A DNA stretch of 64,000 bases from Porphyrobacter sp. Its GTDB lineage: Bacteria; Pseudomonadota; Alphaproteobacteria; Sphingomonadales; Sphingomonadaceae. This document shows, piece after piece, positions 51,765 to 60,173 of the stretch (its first letter is position 1; each line of letters begins with the position of its first letter). The stretch is taken from contig WGLN01000005.1 in assembly GCA_016125555.1 (NCBI GenBank), positions 45,585 to 109,584 on the forward strand. The letters are read 5' to 3'. The translations under genes were made by a program, and so were the position numbers. The notes beneath the pieces are model-generated. The model saw only the letters and a program-made list of their open reading frames with translations, was not told the DNA's origin and ran no database searches.

Positions 51765-52570
51765 TGAACCGCGCTGCGATCCTGCGCACGGGCCTTGCCT
51801 GCCTCGCTGCGTTAACCATGTTTTTCGCGCTGCCGGGCCTTGCCCATGCCGCCCCGGCGGCCCCCGCGCCCGATCTCGTCCAGGCCGGCGTCGGCTCGGC
51901 GATCGAGCGCGCGCTGGGCGATAACGGCGCGGGCGATGACAGTCCCTTGAGCCTGTCGCTCCAGCTGCTGGTGGTGATGGGCCTGCTCACCATCCTGCCC
52001 GCGCTGGTGCTGATGATGACGAGCTTCCTGCGGATCCTCGTGGTGCTCTCGATCCTGCGCCAGGCGCTGGGCCTGCAGGGCTCGCCGCCGGGGCAGGTGC
52101 TGGCAGGCCTCGCGCTGTTCCTGTCGCTGTTCGTGATGGCCCCGACGCTCGATGCGGTGAACACGCAGGCGATCGCGCCCTATGCCGCGGGCACCATCTC
52201 CGCCGATGCCGCGATCGGCAAGGCGGGCGAGGCCTTCCACGCCTTCATGCTGCACCAGACCCGCGAGGCGAACCTGATGATGTTCACCGACATCGCCGGC
52301 GGCGGCACCTTCGCCAGCGGCGCGGACGTGCCCTTCTCGATCCTGCTGCCGGCCTTCGTCACCAGCGAGCTCGAAACCGCCTTCCAGATCGGCTTCATGA
52401 TCTTCCTGCCCTTCCTCGTGATCGACCTGGTGGTGGCGAGCGTCTTGATGAGCCTCGGCATGATGATGCTCTCGCCGACGATCATCTCGCTGCCCTTCAA
52501 GCTGCTGCTGTTCGTGCTGGTGGACGGCTGGGCGCTGCTGATGGGCAGCCTCGCGATGAGTTTCACGTGA
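51764..52570 (+). CDS. fliP: Export-gate protein FliP
   Basis: 268 residues. Cleavable-type signal peptide ([16 protein letters not shown]), then the conserved membrane blocks [41 protein letters not shown] and [49 protein letters not shown]. FliP5 with FliQ and FliR makes the export channel. TGA and the fliQ ATG share a base. Confidence 0.96.
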   Translation: MNRAAILRTGLACLAALTMFFALPGLAHAAPAAPAPDLVQAGVGSAIERALGDNGAGDDSPLSLSLQLLVVMGLLTILPALVLMMTSFLRILVVLSILRQALGLQGSPPGQVLAGLALFLSLFVMAPTLDAVNTQAIAPYAAGTISADAAIGKAGEAFHAFMLHQTREANLMMFTDIAGGGTFASGADVPFSILLPAFVTSELETAFQIGFMIFLPFLVIDLVVASVLMSLGMMMLSPTIISLPFKLLLFVLVDGWALLMGSLAMSFT

Positions 52571-52842
52571 TGGGCGAGGACACCGCGCTGCTCGCGCTCG
52601 CCGACCGCACCTTGTGGGTCACCGCGCTGATCGCCGGGCCGGTGCTGGTCGCCGCGCTGGTGGTGGGGCTGGTGGTCGGGGTGGTGCAGGCCGCCACCTC
52701 GGTCAACGAACAGACCCTGTCCTTCATCCCCAAGCTGGCGGTGACCGCGCTGGTCTTCGTGGTGCTGGGCGCGGCGATGATGGGCCTGCTGAGCGACTTC
52801 ACCCGCGAGATCATGGCGCAGGTCGCGCAGATTTCGGGTTGA
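52570..52842 (+). CDS. fliQ: Export-gate protein FliQ
   Basis: 90 residues, two membrane helices (ALIAGPVLVAALVVGLVVGVVQAATSVNEQTLSFIPKL and ALVFVVLGAAMMGLL), with the FliQ signature QAATSVNEQTLSFIPK. ATG at 52570; a GTG one codon earlier would give a GTGA overlap. Confidence 0.95.
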   Translation: MGEDTALLALADRTLWVTALIAGPVLVAALVVGLVVGVVQAATSVNEQTLSFIPKLAVTALVFVVLGAAMMGLLSDFTREIMAQVAQISG

Positions 52843-52860
52843 GGCGGCAGGGCGGGCGGC

Positions 52861-53658
52861 ATGAACGTCCTCGATTTCGGTTTCGCCAGTCTCGAGGCGC
52901 AGCTGTGGCAGGTGCTGTTCCTGTCGCTGCGCTGCGGGGCGGCGCTGCTCGCCGCGCCGATGATCGGCGGAATGGCGGTGCCGGCACCCTTGCGCATCCT
53001 GCTCAGCCTCGTGCTCGGGTTCTTCGTGGCGAGCTGGGTGCCGATCGCACCGGCCCCGCAGATGCTCAGTTTCGCCGCGGTGCTGGCGGTGCTCCACGAG
53101 GTGCTGGTGGGCCTTGCGCTGGGCTTCGTGCTGCAGCTCGCCTTCGCGGTCCCGCTGATCGCCGCCGAGCAGATTGCGGGGACCATGGGCCTTGCCATCG
53201 CCACCTCGATCGACCCGGCGAGCGGCGCGCAATCGGGGGCGCTCGGCACCTTCTTCGGGCTGGTGCTGAGCCTGTTGTTCTACGCCACCGGCGCGCAACT
53301 GCTGTGGTTCGACCTGCTGATCGAAAGCTACCGCCTGCTGCCCGCGGGCGCGTCCGGCTTCGGCAGCTGGCGCGCCGAGAGCGTCGGGCTGTTCTTCGGC
53401 TACGGGCTTGCCACCGCGGCCGCGATCGCGCTGCCGGTGGTGCTGGTGCTGCTGCTGGTGCAGGTGGTGACCGGCCTCGTCGCGCGCTCGGCGCCTTCGC
53501 TCAACCTGTTCGCGCTGGGCCTGCCCGCGGGCGTGCTCGCCGGCATCGCGGCGCTGATTGTCACCCTGCCGGTGATGGTCGGCCAGTTCGAAGGGGTGAT
53601 CGCGGCCGCGCTCGAGCAGTCGCGCACCCTCATCGCGGCGGGGCCGCCCGATGGCTGA
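52861..53658 (+). CDS. fliR: Export-gate protein FliR
   Basis: 265 residues, about six membrane helices. Typical blocks: LRCGAALLAAPMIGGMAVPAPLRILLSLVL, EVLVGLALGFVLQLAFAVPLIAAEQIAGTMGLAIATSIDPASGAQSGALG and VARSAPSLNLFALGLPAGVLAG. It closes the FliPQR channel. Its last 8 bases overlap flhB. Confidence 0.95.
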   Translation: MNVLDFGFASLEAQLWQVLFLSLRCGAALLAAPMIGGMAVPAPLRILLSLVLGFFVASWVPIAPAPQMLSFAAVLAVLHEVLVGLALGFVLQLAFAVPLIAAEQIAGTMGLAIATSIDPASGAQSGALGTFFGLVLSLLFYATGAQLLWFDLLIESYRLLPAGASGFGSWRAESVGLFFGYGLATAAAIALPVVLVLLLVQVVTGLVARSAPSLNLFALGLPAGVLAGIAALIVTLPVMVGQFEGVIAAALEQSRTLIAAGPPDG

Positions 53659-54787
53659 GGAGAGCGCCGGCGAAAAGACCTTCGCGCCGACCGCGAAGCG
53701 CCGCCAGGACGCCGCCAGGAAGGGCGACGTGCTGCGCTCCAGGGAGGTCGCGACCCTCGCCGCGACCGGCAGCGGGGCGCTGGCGCTGATGGCGCTGGGC
53801 CCATGGCTGGCCGAGAGCCTCGCGGCGACCGCGCGCGCCGGCTTCACCTTCGACCGCGCCGCGCTCGACGGCTTCGCGCCGGGCGCGGCGATCGCCGATG
53901 CGGCGCTGGCGATCCTCCCGCCCGTGATGGCGCTCGGGCTGGTCGCGGCGCTGGTCACGGTCGCCTCGCAACTGCTGCTCGGCGAGGGGCGCTTCAACGC
54001 CGGCAATGCCGGCTTCAAGGCCTCGCGCGTCAATCCGCTGTCCGGCCTCAAGCGCATCCTCGGCTGGCAGGGGCTGATCGAGCTCGGCAAGGGCCTGCTC
54101 AAGCTGGCGCTGCTCGGCGGGATCGCGTGGAGCTGGGCGGGGGCGCACCTGCCCGCGCTGCTGGTGCTCGGGCGCAGTCCGCTCGAAGCGCAGGTCGGCA
54201 TCGCCACGGGGGCCATCGCCAGCCTCGTCGGCGCGCTTCTGACGGGTCTGGTGGTGATCGCTGCGGTCGATTACCCGCTGCAACGCTTCCAGCGCGACAA
54301 GCGGCTGAAGATGAGCTTCCAGGACCTGCGCGACGAGAACAAGGAAAGCGAAGGCTCGCCCGAGATGAAATCGGCGCGGCGCCAGCGCCAGCGCGACCTT
54401 GCGCGCGGGGGCGTGGCCAAGGCGATGCAGGACGCGCAGTTCGTGATCGTCAACCCGCTGCACTTCGCCGTGGCGCTGACCTACGACCCGGCGCTGGCGC
54501 CCGCCCCGGTGCTGCTCGCCAAGGGGCGCGGCGACACCGCGCTGGCGATGCGCGAGATCGCCGCGGAACAGGGCCTGCCGGTGCTCGAATATCCGCAGCT
54601 CGCCCGCGCGGTCTATTTCACCACCCAGGCCAACCAGATGGTGCGCGAGGAGCTCTACGTCGCGATCGCCGCGCTGGTCGCCTTCGTGATGGCGCTGAAG
54701 CGCGGTGCGCGCCCGCGCCGCCCGGTGATCGCGGTGCCGCCGGACATGCGCTTCGACGGGGACGGCAAGCCGGAGATGTCCGCTTAA
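53651..54787 (+). CDS. flhB: Export specificity-switch protein FlhB, with an NPLH cleavage motif
   Basis: 378 residues. Four membrane helices, then the cytosolic domain. The start GEKTFAPTAKRRQDAARKGDVLRSREV is the FlhB family motif, as is the FSFQDLRDENKESEGSPEMK-like linker (MSFQDLRDENKESEGSPEMK). The self-cleavage site is at residues 268-271 and reads NPLH, not NPTH; the cleaved Asn-Pro bond is intact, but the Thr is Leu. FlhB switches export from hook to filament subunits. The stop codon is part of the CTTAA of the fliD promoter. Confidence 0.94.
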   Translation: MAEESAGEKTFAPTAKRRQDAARKGDVLRSREVATLAATGSGALALMALGPWLAESLAATARAGFTFDRAALDGFAPGAAIADAALAILPPVMALGLVAALVTVASQLLLGEGRFNAGNAGFKASRVNPLSGLKRILGWQGLIELGKGLLKLALLGGIAWSWAGAHLPALLVLGRSPLEAQVGIATGAIASLVGALLTGLVVIAAVDYPLQRFQRDKRLKMSFQDLRDENKESEGSPEMKSARRQRQRDLARGGVAKAMQDAQFVIVNPLHFAVALTYDPALAPAPVLLAKGRGDTALAMREIAAEQGLPVLEYPQLARAVYFTTQANQMVREELYVAIAALVAFVMALKRGARPRRPVIAVPPDMRFDGDGKPEMSA

Positions 54788-54810
54788 TCCTGCCGGAAAG
54801 CGCCCGTTCT
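54783..54810 (+). promoter_or_regulatory. Candidate FliA promoter of fliD-fliS
   Basis: CTTAA-N15-CCCGTTCT: identical -35-like box and spacing, and 7 of 8 -10-like bases, compared with the flgM and ExbB-like sites. It overlaps the flhB stop. The -10-like box ends only 7 bases before the fliD ATG, so a transcript from it would start at or next to the start codon. Confidence 0.55.
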
Positions 54811-54817
54811 TGAGGGC

Positions 54818-56248
54818 ATGACCACCTCCGGCTCCTCGATCATCTCGGCGCTCGGCGCGGGCAGCGGTGTCGACTTCACCCGCCTTGCCGAGGATATCTC
54901 CGCCGCCAGCTTCGCCTTCCAGCGCGACACGGTGACGGCGCGGCGCGATGCGCTCGACGCGCAGATTTCGGCTGCCTCGCAGCTGCGCGGCGCGATCACC
55001 AGCCTGTCGAGCGCGCTGGGCGACCGCATCCGTAACGGCGACCTCGCCCCGCGCGGCGAGCTCGCCACCCCCGCCGTGGCGCGGGTCAGCGTGCCCGCAG
55101 GGATGTCGCCGCGCGGCAGCTTCTCGCTCGAGGTCACCGCGCTCGCCAAGGGGCAGACGCTGGTCGGAAAGTCCTATGCGAGCCGCGACGACCTGGTCGG
55201 CGCAGGGACGCTGACGTTTCGCTTCGGCACGGTCGCCGGCACCGGCTTCACCGCCGATGCGGCCCGCGATCCGCTGGTGATCGACGTCACCGCCGAGGAC
55301 ACGCTGGCGACCCTCGCCGCGAAGATCACCCGCGACAGCGGCGGTGCGGTGAGCGCCTATGTCGCGACCGGGGCGGACGGCGCGCAGCTCGTGCTCAAGG
55401 GCGCGGAAGGGGCGGCGAGCGGCTTCGTGATCGAACCTGCGGGCGCAGGCGGCGGCGCGGTTCCGGGCGATCTGTCCTACCTCGCATGGGACCCGGCGAG
55501 CGATGCCGGGGAACTGCGCGGCGCGGCGAGCGATGCCGCCTTCGCGCTCGACACCGTGGCGATGACCAGCCCTTCCAACCGCGTCACCGGCCTGCCGGGG
55601 GGATTCTCGCTCGAACTCACCGGCACCAACGCCGGGGCGCCCACCAGCCTGACCTTCGCCAACAACACCGCGGCGATCACCGGCGTGATGAGCGATTTCG
55701 TCGCCGCGCTCAACGACATCACCGCCCAGATGAAGGACCTCGCCTCGCCGCTCGGCGGGGAGCTCGGCAACGATCCCGGCGCGCGCGAGCTGCGCCGCGA
55801 CCTGGCGGGCCTCGCGGGGCAGGTGGTGATGCCCGGCGCCGCCGCGGGCGCACCCAGCACGCTCGCCGATATCGGCCTCGTCCTCAACCGCGACGGGACC
55901 TTCCGGCTCGACACCGCGCGGCTCGGCAGCGCGCTCGAAAGCGATCCCGACGCGGTTGCGGCGATGTTCACCACCGGTCCCAGCGGCGTCTTCGCCACCA
56001 TCGACCGCCTCGCGCGCGACACCAGCCTTGCCAGCGACCCGGGCTCGCTCGGCGGATCGGTGAAGCGGCTCGAGGCGCAGCGCGCGCGCAGCGACGACAA
56101 GCTGGCGAAGGTCGCCGAGCAGCAGGACGCGCTGCGCGACCGGCTGACCCGCCAGTTCACCGCTTCCGAACGCCGCGTCGCCGCCTCGCAGGCGACGCTG
56201 ACCTTCATCCAGCAGCAGGTCGACATCTGGTCGGCGCGCAGCAACTGA
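54818..56248 (+). CDS. fliD: Filament cap protein FliD (HAP2)
   Basis: 476 residues. FliD N-terminal block SIISALGAGSGVDFTRLAEDISAASFAFQRDTVTARRDALDAQISA, a middle filled with Ala/Gly/Thr-rich beta domains, and the C-terminal coiled coil SVKRLEAQRARSDDKLAKVAEQQDALRDRLTRQFTASERRVAASQATLTFIQQQ. It caps the growing filament. The ATG has GAGGG only one base upstream, too close to be a normal Shine-Dalgarno site. Confidence 0.94.
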   Translation: MTTSGSSIISALGAGSGVDFTRLAEDISAASFAFQRDTVTARRDALDAQISAASQLRGAITSLSSALGDRIRNGDLAPRGELATPAVARVSVPAGMSPRGSFSLEVTALAKGQTLVGKSYASRDDLVGAGTLTFRFGTVAGTGFTADAARDPLVIDVTAEDTLATLAAKITRDSGGAVSAYVATGADGAQLVLKGAEGAASGFVIEPAGAGGGAVPGDLSYLAWDPASDAGELRGAASDAAFALDTVAMTSPSNRVTGLPGGFSLELTGTNAGAPTSLTFANNTAAITGVMSDFVAALNDITAQMKDLASPLGGELGNDPGARELRRDLAGLAGQVVMPGAAAGAPSTLADIGLVLNRDGTFRLDTARLGSALESDPDAVAAMFTTGPSGVFATIDRLARDTSLASDPGSLGGSVKRLEAQRARSDDKLAKVAEQQDALRDRLTRQFTASERRVAASQATLTFIQQQVDIWSARSN

Positions 56249-56261
56249 GGAACGCGCGCCC

Positions 56262-56630
56262 GTGCCGATGCTCGCCCGCAATCCCGCCGCCGCCTATCGC
56301 CGGGTCGAACTCGACGCCCGGATCGCGGCTGCGGGCACCGCCGATCTCACCCGCATCTGCCTGGAGGAGGCGATCGCCGCGCTCGGCCAGGCGCTGCTCG
56401 CGCTTGATCGCAAGCCCGGCGAGGTCCCGCACGAGCCGCTCGAACGCGCGCAGACCATCACCTTGTGGCTCGCCCGCTCGGTCGATCCGGCCCACCCGCT
56501 CCACGCTGCGCTGACCGCCTTCTACGGCGGGCTGGCGCAGCAGATCGCAGGCAATTTCGCACGCGCGCGGGCCGAGGAGATCGCGCGGGTGCGCGATGAT
56601 CTCAGGGACCTGCTCGCCGCCGCGGGTTGA
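56262..56630 (+). CDS. fliS: FliS-like flagellin export chaperone
   Basis: 122 residues from a GTG with AGGA about 10 bases upstream (ATG 56268 is the alternative). The start NPAAAYRRVELDARIAAAG and four amphipathic helices fit FliS, which binds the flagellin C-terminus in the cytosol and stops early assembly. LTRICLEEAIAALGQALLAL and LHAALTAFYGGLAQQIAGNF resemble FliS helices 2 and 4. The call also rests on its place right after fliD. Confidence 0.75.
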   Translation: MPMLARNPAAAYRRVELDARIAAAGTADLTRICLEEAIAALGQALLALDRKPGEVPHEPLERAQTITLWLARSVDPAHPLHAALTAFYGGLAQQIAGNFARARAEEIARVRDDLRDLLAAAG

Positions 56631-56636
56631 GGCGGC

Positions 56637-57506
56637 TCAGCCGATCATCCCGGCAATGATCCGCGCCGCGTCCGCCGGGTCCTCGAAGGGGTGGAAGTGG
56701 GTGCGGTCCGGGCGGTGCAGATCGGTCCCGCGCGGCAGGATCGACGCCAGTTCGGGCCAGGTCGGCGAGCTCTTGAAATCATTGAGGCTGGTCGCCTTCG
56801 CGCGCACCACCAGCACCGGGATGTCGACCTTGCGCGCCGCATCGAGGATGCCCGGATTGCTGCGGCTCGAGGCATAGACGCTCGCCTCCGTCTCGGGCGA
56901 ACAGGCCAGCTCCATCCCCTCCCCCGATGCCGCGGGCACAAGGCCGTGGGTGCAGTAATCGGCGAAGACCCGCGCATCGAACAGGCAATAGGGATCGCGG
57001 GCCCGGAACCGCTCCATCATCGCTTGCGGCGACGCGAAATCGCGCTTGCGGCGGATCGCGGGATGCGGATTGTCGGCGGTGTAGAGCGGCTCTCCGGGCG
57101 CGTAGAACGCGGGCGCGAGGATGACCGGATCGAACAGCACGAGACCCGCGAAGGCGCCCGGATGGTCGGCGGCGACCTGCAGGAGCGTGTGCGCGCCCAT
57201 CGAGTGCCCGACCCCGAGCGCGCCGGCGATTCCCGCCGCTTCAAGAAACTCTTCGACATCGCGCGACAGCAATCGCCAGTCGTCGATCGGCCCGCCGCCC
57301 GACAGGCCGTGGCCGCGCAGATCGAGTGCGTAGGCCGGATGAGCCGGGAACTGCGCGATGATCGCATCGAACACCCGGCCGTGAAAGCCCGTGGCGTGGG
57401 CAAAGACCAGCGGCATCGCGGCGCTGCCGTCGCCCGCCCACTCGTGAACCGCGAGATCGATGCCGTTGACGGGAAAGGTGCGGGTCTGCGGGGCGGGCCG
57501 GGTCAT
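56637..57506 (-). CDS. Alpha/beta hydrolase
   Basis: 289 residues. Fold landmarks: an oxyanion-type VFAHATGFHG, DLRGHGLSGG, the nucleophile elbow GVGHSMGAH (Ser), and the late His in RTHFHPFED; a catalytic Asp/Glu is likely near LVVRAKATSLND. Similar to esterase/epoxide-hydrolase-like cytosolic enzymes; substrate unknown. The ATG at 57506 was chosen because upstream in-frame sequence is not family-like. It is convergent with the end of the flagellar cluster, 6 bases from the fliS stop. Confidence 0.85.
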   Translation of the reverse strand: MTRPAPQTRTFPVNGIDLAVHEWAGDGSAAMPLVFAHATGFHGRVFDAIIAQFPAHPAYALDLRGHGLSGGGPIDDWRLLSRDVEEFLEAAGIAGALGVGHSMGAHTLLQVAADHPGAFAGLVLFDPVILAPAFYAPGEPLYTADNPHPAIRRKRDFASPQAMMERFRARDPYCLFDARVFADYCTHGLVPAASGEGMELACSPETEASVYASSRSNPGILDAARKVDIPVLVVRAKATSLNDFKSSPTWPELASILPRGTDLHRPDRTHFHPFEDPADAARIIAGMIG

Positions 57507-57562
57507 CCCCCGCGTGAGACCGGATAGGGCCGCGGCTGTCAATGCAGCGCTCTTGGCAGGGG

Positions 57563-59071
57563 TCAATCCGCCGCGAGGGGTTCGGCCTCGGCCTCGGCCT
57601 CGCCGCGATGGCGCGCGAAGTGCAGCGCTTCGGCGATGCGTTCGGGCGCGATCAGTCGCAGCGCAGCGCCATAGAGCGCGATCCCGAGCGTCACCGCCGC
57701 CGCCAGCGCGGCGAGCGGCATCACCGGCGGCACGGCGCGCAGCAGCAGCGCCACGCCCACGCCCATCGCCAGCGCGGCGGCCAGCGGCGGGGCGATGGCG
57801 CGCAGCAATCCGCCCAGCGTCAGGCCGAGAATGCCGCGCGACAGGATCACCGTTGCCGCGGTCAGCACCGCCATGCCCCCGACCCAGCCCCAGGCGAAGC
57901 CCTCCACCCCGAAGTGCGAACCGACGAGGAAGGCCGCGGGCATCACCGCCGCGCCGAGCATCGTCACCCTGAGCGCGATACCCGGCGCCCCGCGCGCATT
58001 GGTGGCGGGCGCGAACAGGATCTGCAGCGTCAGCATCGCCATCGCGCCGGCGAGGATCGGCAGGAGCTGCACGATCTCCGTCCATTTCTCGCCGAGCAGC
58101 GCCGGCACCAGCACCGGTGCGACCACCGCGAGCCCGACATAGGCGGGGAGCGCCACCAGCATCACCAGCCGGATCGTCGCCAGCAGCGGCTCGGGCCCGT
58201 CGGCCTTGTGGCGGGCATAGGCGGCATAGGCGACCTCGTTGATCGGCGGCACGAACTTGGCGGCGAGCAGCTGCGCGAGGAACTGGGAGGTGGTGTAGAC
58301 CCCCAGCGTGTGCATATCGAGCACGCGCCCCGCGATCATCACGTCGGCCTGGCTCTGCACGAACCAGAAGAGCTGCGTCGCCGTCATCACCCCGCCGAAG
58401 CCGGCGATGTGGCCCGCACCCGCGAAGCGGAAGGAGGGGCGGATCGGCGCGCGCGCGGCCCAGGTCATGCCCACGGCGAGCGTGAGGAACAGCACCAGCG
58501 GCGCGGCGACCAGCGTCCACACGCCCCAGCCCGACAGCGCGCCGGTCAGCGCCGTGGCCGCTCCGGCGAGCGCCGCGGCGAGGCGCACCTGCGCCGGGCG
58601 GCGGAAATCCATCCGGCGCGCCAGCATGGCGTGGGGCAGCGCGCAGAAGGGGACGGTGAGATAGAGCAGCGACTGGACCCTGAGCAGGTCGGCGACCTTG
58701 GGCTGCGCGAACCACAGCGCCACCAGCGGCGCGGCGAGGCACTGCACCACCGCCAGCGCGCAATTGAGCAGCACCAGCATCCCCAGCGTCTGGCGCAGCC
58801 GTTCCTCGCTGACCTCCTCCTCGCGGATCAGCGCCGAGGCGAGACCCCAGCCGTTCAGGGTGCTGAGCAGGGTCAGCATCACCTGGGCCATCGCGAACAG
58901 GCCGTAATCGGCGGGGGCGAGCAGGCGGATGACCACGAGGGTCGAACACCAGGACACCAGCTGGGTGAGCACCTGGCTTCCCGAGCGCCAGATCACCGCG
59001 CTGCGCACCTGCGCGGCGAGCGAGGGAGCGGACAGTTTTGCGACCGGGGCCGCCGGATCGGCCTCAGCCAC
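57563..59071 (-). CDS. Polysaccharide/lipid-linked oligosaccharide flippase (Wzx/MOP family)
   Basis: 502 residues, about 12-14 membrane helices, inner membrane. The start of the conserved domain, VIWRSGSQVLTQLVSWCSTLVVIRLLAPADYGLFAMAQV, is typical of the polysaccharide-synthesis MATE-like exporters (WzxC type). A central helix has GGVMTATQLFWFVQSQADVMIAGR, a classic motif. It ends with a Glu/Ala repeat tail. The GTG at 59071 is preferred; TTG 59116 would add 15 residues. No glycosyltransferase genes lie next to it, so the sugar it moves is unknown. Confidence 0.85.
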   Translation of the reverse strand: MAEADPAAPVAKLSAPSLAAQVRSAVIWRSGSQVLTQLVSWCSTLVVIRLLAPADYGLFAMAQVMLTLLSTLNGWGLASALIREEEVSEERLRQTLGMLVLLNCALAVVQCLAAPLVALWFAQPKVADLLRVQSLLYLTVPFCALPHAMLARRMDFRRPAQVRLAAALAGAATALTGALSGWGVWTLVAAPLVLFLTLAVGMTWAARAPIRPSFRFAGAGHIAGFGGVMTATQLFWFVQSQADVMIAGRVLDMHTLGVYTTSQFLAQLLAAKFVPPINEVAYAAYARHKADGPEPLLATIRLVMLVALPAYVGLAVVAPVLVPALLGEKWTEIVQLLPILAGAMAMLTLQILFAPATNARGAPGIALRVTMLGAAVMPAAFLVGSHFGVEGFAWGWVGGMAVLTAATVILSRGILGLTLGGLLRAIAPPLAAALAMGVGVALLLRAVPPVMPLAALAAAVTLGIALYGAALRLIAPERIAEALHFARHRGEAEAEAEPLAAD

Positions 59072-59304
59072 GGCCGATCCCCACGCGCAGCGCGCGAGCG
59101 GACGGGGCGGCGGCAATCCGGCTCTGGGGCATTCGTCACCTGCTGCGCCGCATCGCGGATCGGCGCCTTGCCCTCTCCTAGCGCGGCGGCGTAACCAGCG
59201 GGTTAACCACGCGCGGGGAACCGGCGCTCGGCCGGGGCGATTGACAAGCCGCGGGACGAGCGGCCAACGCAGCCCGGCCCCTCGCGCTCGCCCCGGAGAC
59301 GTCC

Positions 59305-59805
59305 TTGCCCGATCCCCTCACCCCCGGCCCGGCCGCCTTCCGCGACCTGATGAGCCGCTTCACAACCGGGGTTGCGGTGGTCTCGGTGCCTCCGGGCGCG
59401 GAACCGATCGCGGCGATGACCATCAACTCGCTGGTGTCGGTCTCGCTCGATCCGATGCTGGTTTGCTGGAGCCTGCAGAACAGCGCGAGCCGCTTCGCGG
59501 TCTACGCCGAAGCCGAAAGCTTCGCCTTCAGCATCCTCGGCGAGGGGCAGCAGGCGCTTGCCCGGCGCTATGCCGCGCGCGGCAACAGCGCGATGGACGC
59601 GCGCGATTTCGAGGCCGGGCCGGCCGGTCTGCCGGTGATCGCGGGCGCGATCGCGCATCTTGCCTGCCGCCGCTTCGCGCGTCATGCCGCGGGCGATCAC
59701 ACGCTGATCCTCGGCAAGGTCGAAGCGCTGGCGCAGGGCGATCCCCAAGGCCGACCGCTGGTGTTCTTCGGCGGGCGCTTCGGCGCGCTGCCGAGCGGGA
59801 GCTAG
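59305..59805 (+). CDS. Flavin reductase-like domain protein
   Basis: 166 residues with a TTG start, supported by GGAG 6 bases upstream. FMN-binding split-barrel pattern: FRDLMSRFTTGVAVVSVP, MTINSLVSVSLDPMLVCWSLQNSASRF and GDHTLILGKVEAL. Such proteins reduce FMN/FAD with NAD(P)H, often for a partner monooxygenase; no such partner is next to it. It overlaps the cupin gene end by 4 bases, convergent. Confidence 0.85.
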   Translation: MPDPLTPGPAAFRDLMSRFTTGVAVVSVPPGAEPIAAMTINSLVSVSLDPMLVCWSLQNSASRFAVYAEAESFAFSILGEGQQALARRYAARGNSAMDARDFEAGPAGLPVIAGAIAHLACRRFARHAAGDHTLILGKVEALAQGDPQGRPLVFFGGRFGALPSGS

Positions 59806-60173
59806 ATTTCCAAGGGGGTGAAGGCGCTCGCCGCCTCGCCGGTGTTGGGGGTGTCCGCGGGGTCGATCAGCAGCAGCTTGGCCTCGCCCTCGGGCACGCG
59901 CGGGAAGTGTTCGACCCCGGCGGGCACGACGATCATCTCCCCCGGCCCGAGCACCTCGGTGCGGTCGCGGAAGGTCATGTGGAGCCGGCCTTCGAGCACC
60001 AGGAACAACTCGTCCGTGTCGGGGTGCGAATGCCAGCGGAAATCGCCCGCCGCCTTCACCAGCCGCACCTCGTTGCCGTTGTAGCGGGCGACGATGCGCG
60101 GCGCCCAATGGTCTGAAAAGAGAGCGAGCTTTTCGCCCAGAGTGATCTTCGCCGGGGTCTCGCCTCCCGCCAT
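59802..60173 (-). CDS. Small cupin-domain protein
   Basis: 123 residues, a single cupin beta-barrel: first metal motif FRWHSHPDTDELFLVLEG (His-x-His...Glu) and second PGEMIVVPAGVEHFPR with a further His. Likely a metal-binding protein in the cytosol; the reaction is unknown. Its ATG shares a base with the stop of the formaldehyde dehydrogenase gene, so the two are co-translated. Confidence 0.85.
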   Translation of the reverse strand: MAGGETPAKITLGEKLALFSDHWAPRIVARYNGNEVRLVKAAGDFRWHSHPDTDELFLVLEGRLHMTFRDRTEVLGPGEMIVVPAGVEHFPRVPEGEAKLLLIDPADTPNTGEAASAFTPLEI

